Assembly (NCBI RefSeq): GCF_033568475.1
Contig: NC_133123.1
Location: forward strand, 158,549,753-158,613,752
Reading direction: 5' to 3'
Length of the DNA: 64,000 nucleotides
Origin: Henckelia pumila
Taxonomy: Eukaryota > Streptophyta > Magnoliopsida > Lamiales > Gesneriaceae
Below the pieces are notes generated by a model, which worked only from the letters and a program-made list of their open reading frames with translations, was not told where the DNA came from and ran no database searches. The position numbers and the translations under genes were made by a program. Positions 60,673-64,000 of the stretch are shown here, piece after piece. Positions within the stretch are counted from its first letter, which is position 1. Each line of letters begins with the position of its first letter.

Positions 60673-61379
60673 TTATTAATTAAGAGTTCTAGTATGATTC
60701 TAATACACATTTTAATTAAGAATGGTACGCGCGAAGATTTTTCAATGGCTGAAATCTAATTGAACAAAATTAAATTAACTCACGAGTCACGTGTAAAGGT
60801 AATAAAAAATCTGAATAATACAAGGCTTTACAAAATCTAATAAAATACTTTATTATTATTATTTTTTAAAATAGTTAGATATTTTTCTAATAAAAGCTTT
60901 TTATAATATTTTTATAACTATCTCGTAATTGAGAATTTGAGATTAAAAATAAAACACGCCTATTATATGACTTAAATAAATCAATCATTATTAGATACTA
61001 TGTAGTTATATTAGAAGAAAAAGTCAGGATATTTTTAAATTACAAAAATCCATAATTATAAAATTAATTTATAATTATAAAAATATTTTTTACTGACCAA
61101 CTATACAATGTCCAGGCTAATTTAATTTTTATATATAATGCATACTTGCATACCAAAAGTTTAAAAGCTTATACATAGGAAGCCCAAATATAATATAGAG
61201 ACTCATGGGAGGATAGGGAAAATACAATTTGATATCGAAAAATGTTTGATTTTTTTTTCCAGATCAATTTAAGTAATTGGAAAGTAGTTGAAATTAAAAG
61301 TTAGCATATTAACACCAAACTTTGTAAACAGACAAAAACTTACAATTAGATAAGTAATTTGTAAATTTTTTTTTTCCCT
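60673..61379. other. AT-rich region right of the LINE cluster
   Basis: No gene is recognised. Parts (61095-61220) resemble 41460-41860 at the other side of the LINE. Confidence 0.45.
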
Positions 61380-61709
61380 TGTGGCATTAAATCTTTCAAA
61401 AACCTTTTGGACATAACGAGTTTGTGATAAAATAATTCAATCAGTTGTTCTAGATATTTTAATCCCTAAAATAATATCACATAATACCAAATCTTTCATA
61501 TCAAAATGTTGACTAAACATTTTCTTAGTTTTCACAATCAATTCATGATTTCTTCCCATAATTAACATGTCGTTTACATAAAAGCAAACAATTACATATG
61601 CATTTAAAGTACTACCTTTAATATATACACATTTGCCACATTCATTGATTTTGAAACCATTTGACAACATTGTATTTCGTATTTTGGAACAACATGAACA
61701 ACACAGCAA
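61380..61709 (-). pseudogene. Ty1/copia reverse transcriptase fragment
   Basis: Minus-strand residues include NTMLSNGFKINECGKCVYIK, CFYVNDMLIMGRN (YVND in place of the catalytic YVDD) and FDMKDLVLCDIILGIKI. A stop at about 61437 is followed in the same frame by ILSQTRYVQKVLK. Only about 100 codons survive, and the active-site Asp change plus stops make it dead. No LTRs could be tied to it. Confidence 0.8.
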
Positions 61710-62861
61710 CAGTAGGACAGTTGAGGCGAGATATGCTCTGATCTATTCGCAAGACGAATTGCCCGCATCAGTTCTTTAACGATAGTGGCAAACGTCCGTA
61801 CAATACAACGACTCGTGTTCAAGATAATGCAGCACGACAAATATCAAGAACGTCTTCGGTGAATAAAATTATGCAGTAACTTTCTTAATTAAGAATGGAG
61901 GAAGGCAGAAACAAAGGATCAATTTTGAATTCGTGATCTGTTCTGCATACACGAGTAGTCTACTTATAGACGGCTGATGGGTGCGATCAAGGGACACAAC
62001 CTTGAATGAAAGAACACACCTTGTTCGAATAGACATAACTCATCACAAGAGTAGAGTGATGAAACTTAAAATTCGTAATTATTTATATGTTAAAAGAATT
62101 GTTTTACAGAGGTCATATTGGAGTAATCTCAAATCCTGTAGAATCACAAAATAGACATCTTCAACTTTGTAGAAGACAAGAAATTCCAAAAACCTCATTA
62201 AAATGATCAAATTATCAAAAATAAAAAAGGAGACAGATTTACTTTTACTATGACCAGCTTGTAGTAAAAATATCATAACTATTTCACCTTTTATCCAAAA
62301 GAGATGAATTATATATCCAAACACATCTACACAAAAATTTCTATGTGTTCTATGTTGAATGAAAAGGCTGAATCGGTGGTATAAGACATCAAAGATGCAA
62401 ATTAAAGTTGGGTCATGGTATTGACATTCAAGGAGACAAGCACTCAACAACTTTACTCTTCCACATTTAATGAACCTTGGACTCTTGCTCTCATTTGACA
62501 TATAAATAGATGTGTTGTATAAGCTTTGAAGTGTGCAAAAGTATAGAGAAATTCCTCACTTGTAAAATAAATATTGTGTGTGTAAGAATAAAAGTTTGAG
62601 TATGCATATTTCTCCAAGTTTAAGTATGAAATTTCTTTTATCCTTACTCTTGAGTCTTATGATCATGGCAAGCTAAATCCTTTTATGTCAAGGTGAAAAG
62701 GTTTCATTATTGGTCAAGTATAATTTGGATGATTTATTGTTATCTATTTACATCAAATACTTGGTACCTTAAATGTGGTTACCTTGATTTGTTGTCTAAT
62801 ATGATACAATAAATACTACAATAATTATATACAATAAATATATGTATCAATTTATAATAAA
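61710..62861. other. Unresolved region, possibly degraded LTR sequence
   Basis: No gene is recognised. A 140-codon minus-strand frame at 62079-62501 has no recognisable domain and is AT-biased. ACATATAAATAGATG near 62499 is followed by GTGTGCAAAAGTATAGAGAAA-like text, similar in style to copia-type LTR R regions, but boundaries cannot be set. Confidence 0.25.
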
Positions 62862-63126
62862 GTCATATATATTATTTAGACAATAGCGTGGCTCTGCCGG
62901 TTGTTCTAATAATATATTGTGATTTGAACTAACCTTTACTTTCTCGCTACTAACATTTACTTTCTCGCAATTAACAGTTACTTTTCCGTAACTAACATTT
63001 ATATTTCCGCAACTAACATTTAATTTCCGCAACTAACATAAAAAATCATATATTTTATTTAGACAATAGCGTGGCTCCGCCGGTTGTTCTAAATAATATA
63101 TTATGATTTGATCTAACATTTACTTT
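62862..63126 (+). repeat. Direct repeats flanking a 21-bp minisatellite
   Basis: A segment containing TTTAGACAATAGCGTGGCTC and GCCGGTTGTTCT occurs at about 62862-62930 and 63045-63115. Between them (62931-63034) lie five units of about 21 bp, consensus AACATTTACTTTCTCGCAACT. The minus strand of the array happens to be open but is not gene-like. Confidence 0.8.
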
Positions 63127-63381
63127 TATGTCAATTTATATTTATGCATTTATATATATATTATGGGCACCATGTATTAAATATCGGTTAATCTGATATT
63201 AATATAGTAGAAACTATATTATATGGTATACTTGTTTAAATATTTAATTTTTCTTTTATGTTTATATTTATGCATTTATATATATATATTATGGGTACCA
63301 TGTATTAAATATCAGTTAATCTGATATTAATATAGTGGAAACTATATTATATGATATACTTGTTTAAATATTTAATCGTTC
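63124..63381 (+). repeat. 128-bp-period tandem duplication
   Basis: Two adjacent copies run from CTTTTATG...TTATATTTATGCATTTATAT to GTTTAAATATTTAAT, about 63124-63252 and 63253-63381, with few substitutions. Confidence 0.85.
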
Positions 63382-63866
63382 TTTTATGTTTATTCTTATT
63401 TTAGTTTCTTTTATTTATTTTTATTAAGTAATCTTAAATAAACCAACAATGAACCTTTGGAGCCTTGACAATTTTATAATTTGTGTATTTGAAGTGTTAT
63501 AATAATATTTTCATATAAAATATATCATTGCTAAAATTAAACTTACAGCATCCTCTCCGTGGATCGATCTCGTACTCACGAGTATATTACTTGCAGACAA
63601 CCTACACTTGGGTGAATTACAATTTAAGTTGTAGCACAGAGAAGATGCACAACACTTAGAACCGAAGTGATGTAACACTTAGAGATATCAAATGTGATGC
63701 TAACTCAGGTGCGGTGCAACTGAATTTAATAAAATAATAATAAACATTATTTTAATTAAATTTTGTTCAAAAAAATAATAAGATCAGAATTTTAATTAAA
63801 TTTTGTTCAAAAAGAATAATAGGGTCAGAAGACCCCACCCCATCCCACCCAATTAATAACTCCAAA
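63382..63866. other. AT-rich region with retrotransposon-LTR-like phrase
   Basis: No gene is recognised. TCCGTGGATCGATCTCGTAC (63555) and TAAGTTGTAGCAC (63626) resemble the ends of some plant gypsy LTRs, but boundaries cannot be set. A 30-bp direct repeat (TTTTAATTAAATTTTGTTCAAAAA) occurs near 63750 and 63790. Confidence 0.3.
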
Positions 63867-64000
63867 ATAAACTATATAATATCCTTCCTATACGTAATAT
63901 CTTATAATATAGCATCCTTGTTCTTCAAAATCCTTGAAGTTATGAAAATCCTTGTTGACCAAATTCACAAGGTCTATTGCTTTTTACCTCGATCGCCTTC
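63867..64000 (-). other. 3' end of a possible gene related to the copy B remnant, cut by window edge
   Basis: It matches 27055-27195 (CTATATAATATCCT...CGTAAT...CTTATAATATAGC...CTTGTTCTTCAAAA). On the minus strand a frame enters at 64000 and stops at TAG 63976-63974. It ends EGDRGKKQ, against GGRRGRKQ in copy B, with substitutions but no indels. This suggests a coding C-terminus plus 3' UTR. The gene body lies outside the window and is not recognised. Confidence 0.35.

Noticed and set aside
62079-62501. 140-codon minus-strand ORF as a protein gene
   Set aside because: No domain, AT-biased low-information sequence, no supporting neighbour or splice context. Kept only as an unresolved region.
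62931-63034. CRISPR-like array of 21-bp repeats
   Set aside because: The units are contiguous with no spacers, in a plant nuclear context. It is a minisatellite.

Overview
This is a plant nuclear genome window, almost certainly from a eudicot. The evidence is spliced genes with GT-AG introns, a LOB-domain transcription factor, a plastid-type uroporphyrinogen-III synthase, AT-rich intergenic DNA, and a heavy load of Ty3/gypsy chromovirus elements, plant L1-type LINEs and MITEs. A Lamiales-like asterid is my guess from the look of the repeats and is only an inference.

Layout. 1-9081: a Tekay/Del-like chromovirus on the minus strand, cut by the left window edge, whose gag-pol frame carries five nonsense codons. 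9082-10496: the 3' end of a plus-strand LINE that this element interrupts. 12988-21614: a 14-exon gene for a DUF627/DUF629 ubiquitin carboxyl-terminal hydrolase-related protein of about 1637 residues. 23403-24029: an LBD27/SIDECAR POLLEN-like LOB-domain gene. 23913-27361: a tandem duplication of the LBD 3' end and its downstream flank, broken up by MITEs. 28552-29170: a 5S-rRNA-derived repeat (Cassandra-like) and a Tourist-like MITE. About 29800-31640: a degraded solo-LTR-like block. 31742-37783: a nine-exon uroporphyrinogen-III synthase gene (HEMD) with a hAT element in intron 1. 39485-40829: a third copy of the LBD-downstream repeat, with a MITE and a small unrecognised ORF. 42134-60672: one minus-strand LINE split by two related Tekay-like chromoviruses, each with an exact 5-bp target-site duplication. 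60673-64000: AT-rich DNA with a copia fragment, a minisatellite, tandem duplications, and the 3' end of a possible further gene at the right edge.

Three host genes look intact: the deubiquitinase-related gene, the LBD gene and HEMD. The first two seem to correspond to neighbouring genes in Arabidopsis chromosome 3 (recalled, to be checked), so the left half probably preserves old microsynteny. HEMD acts in plastid tetrapyrrole synthesis and has no evident functional link with the other two. The rest is mobile-element history. I find no prokaryote-like system, CRISPR array, tRNA gene or intact rRNA gene. The most informative points are the resolvable nested insertions, the paralogous empty sites that confirm MITE insertions, the hormone/stress-type motifs in the LTR promoters, and the unusual splice features of the deubiquitinase gene.
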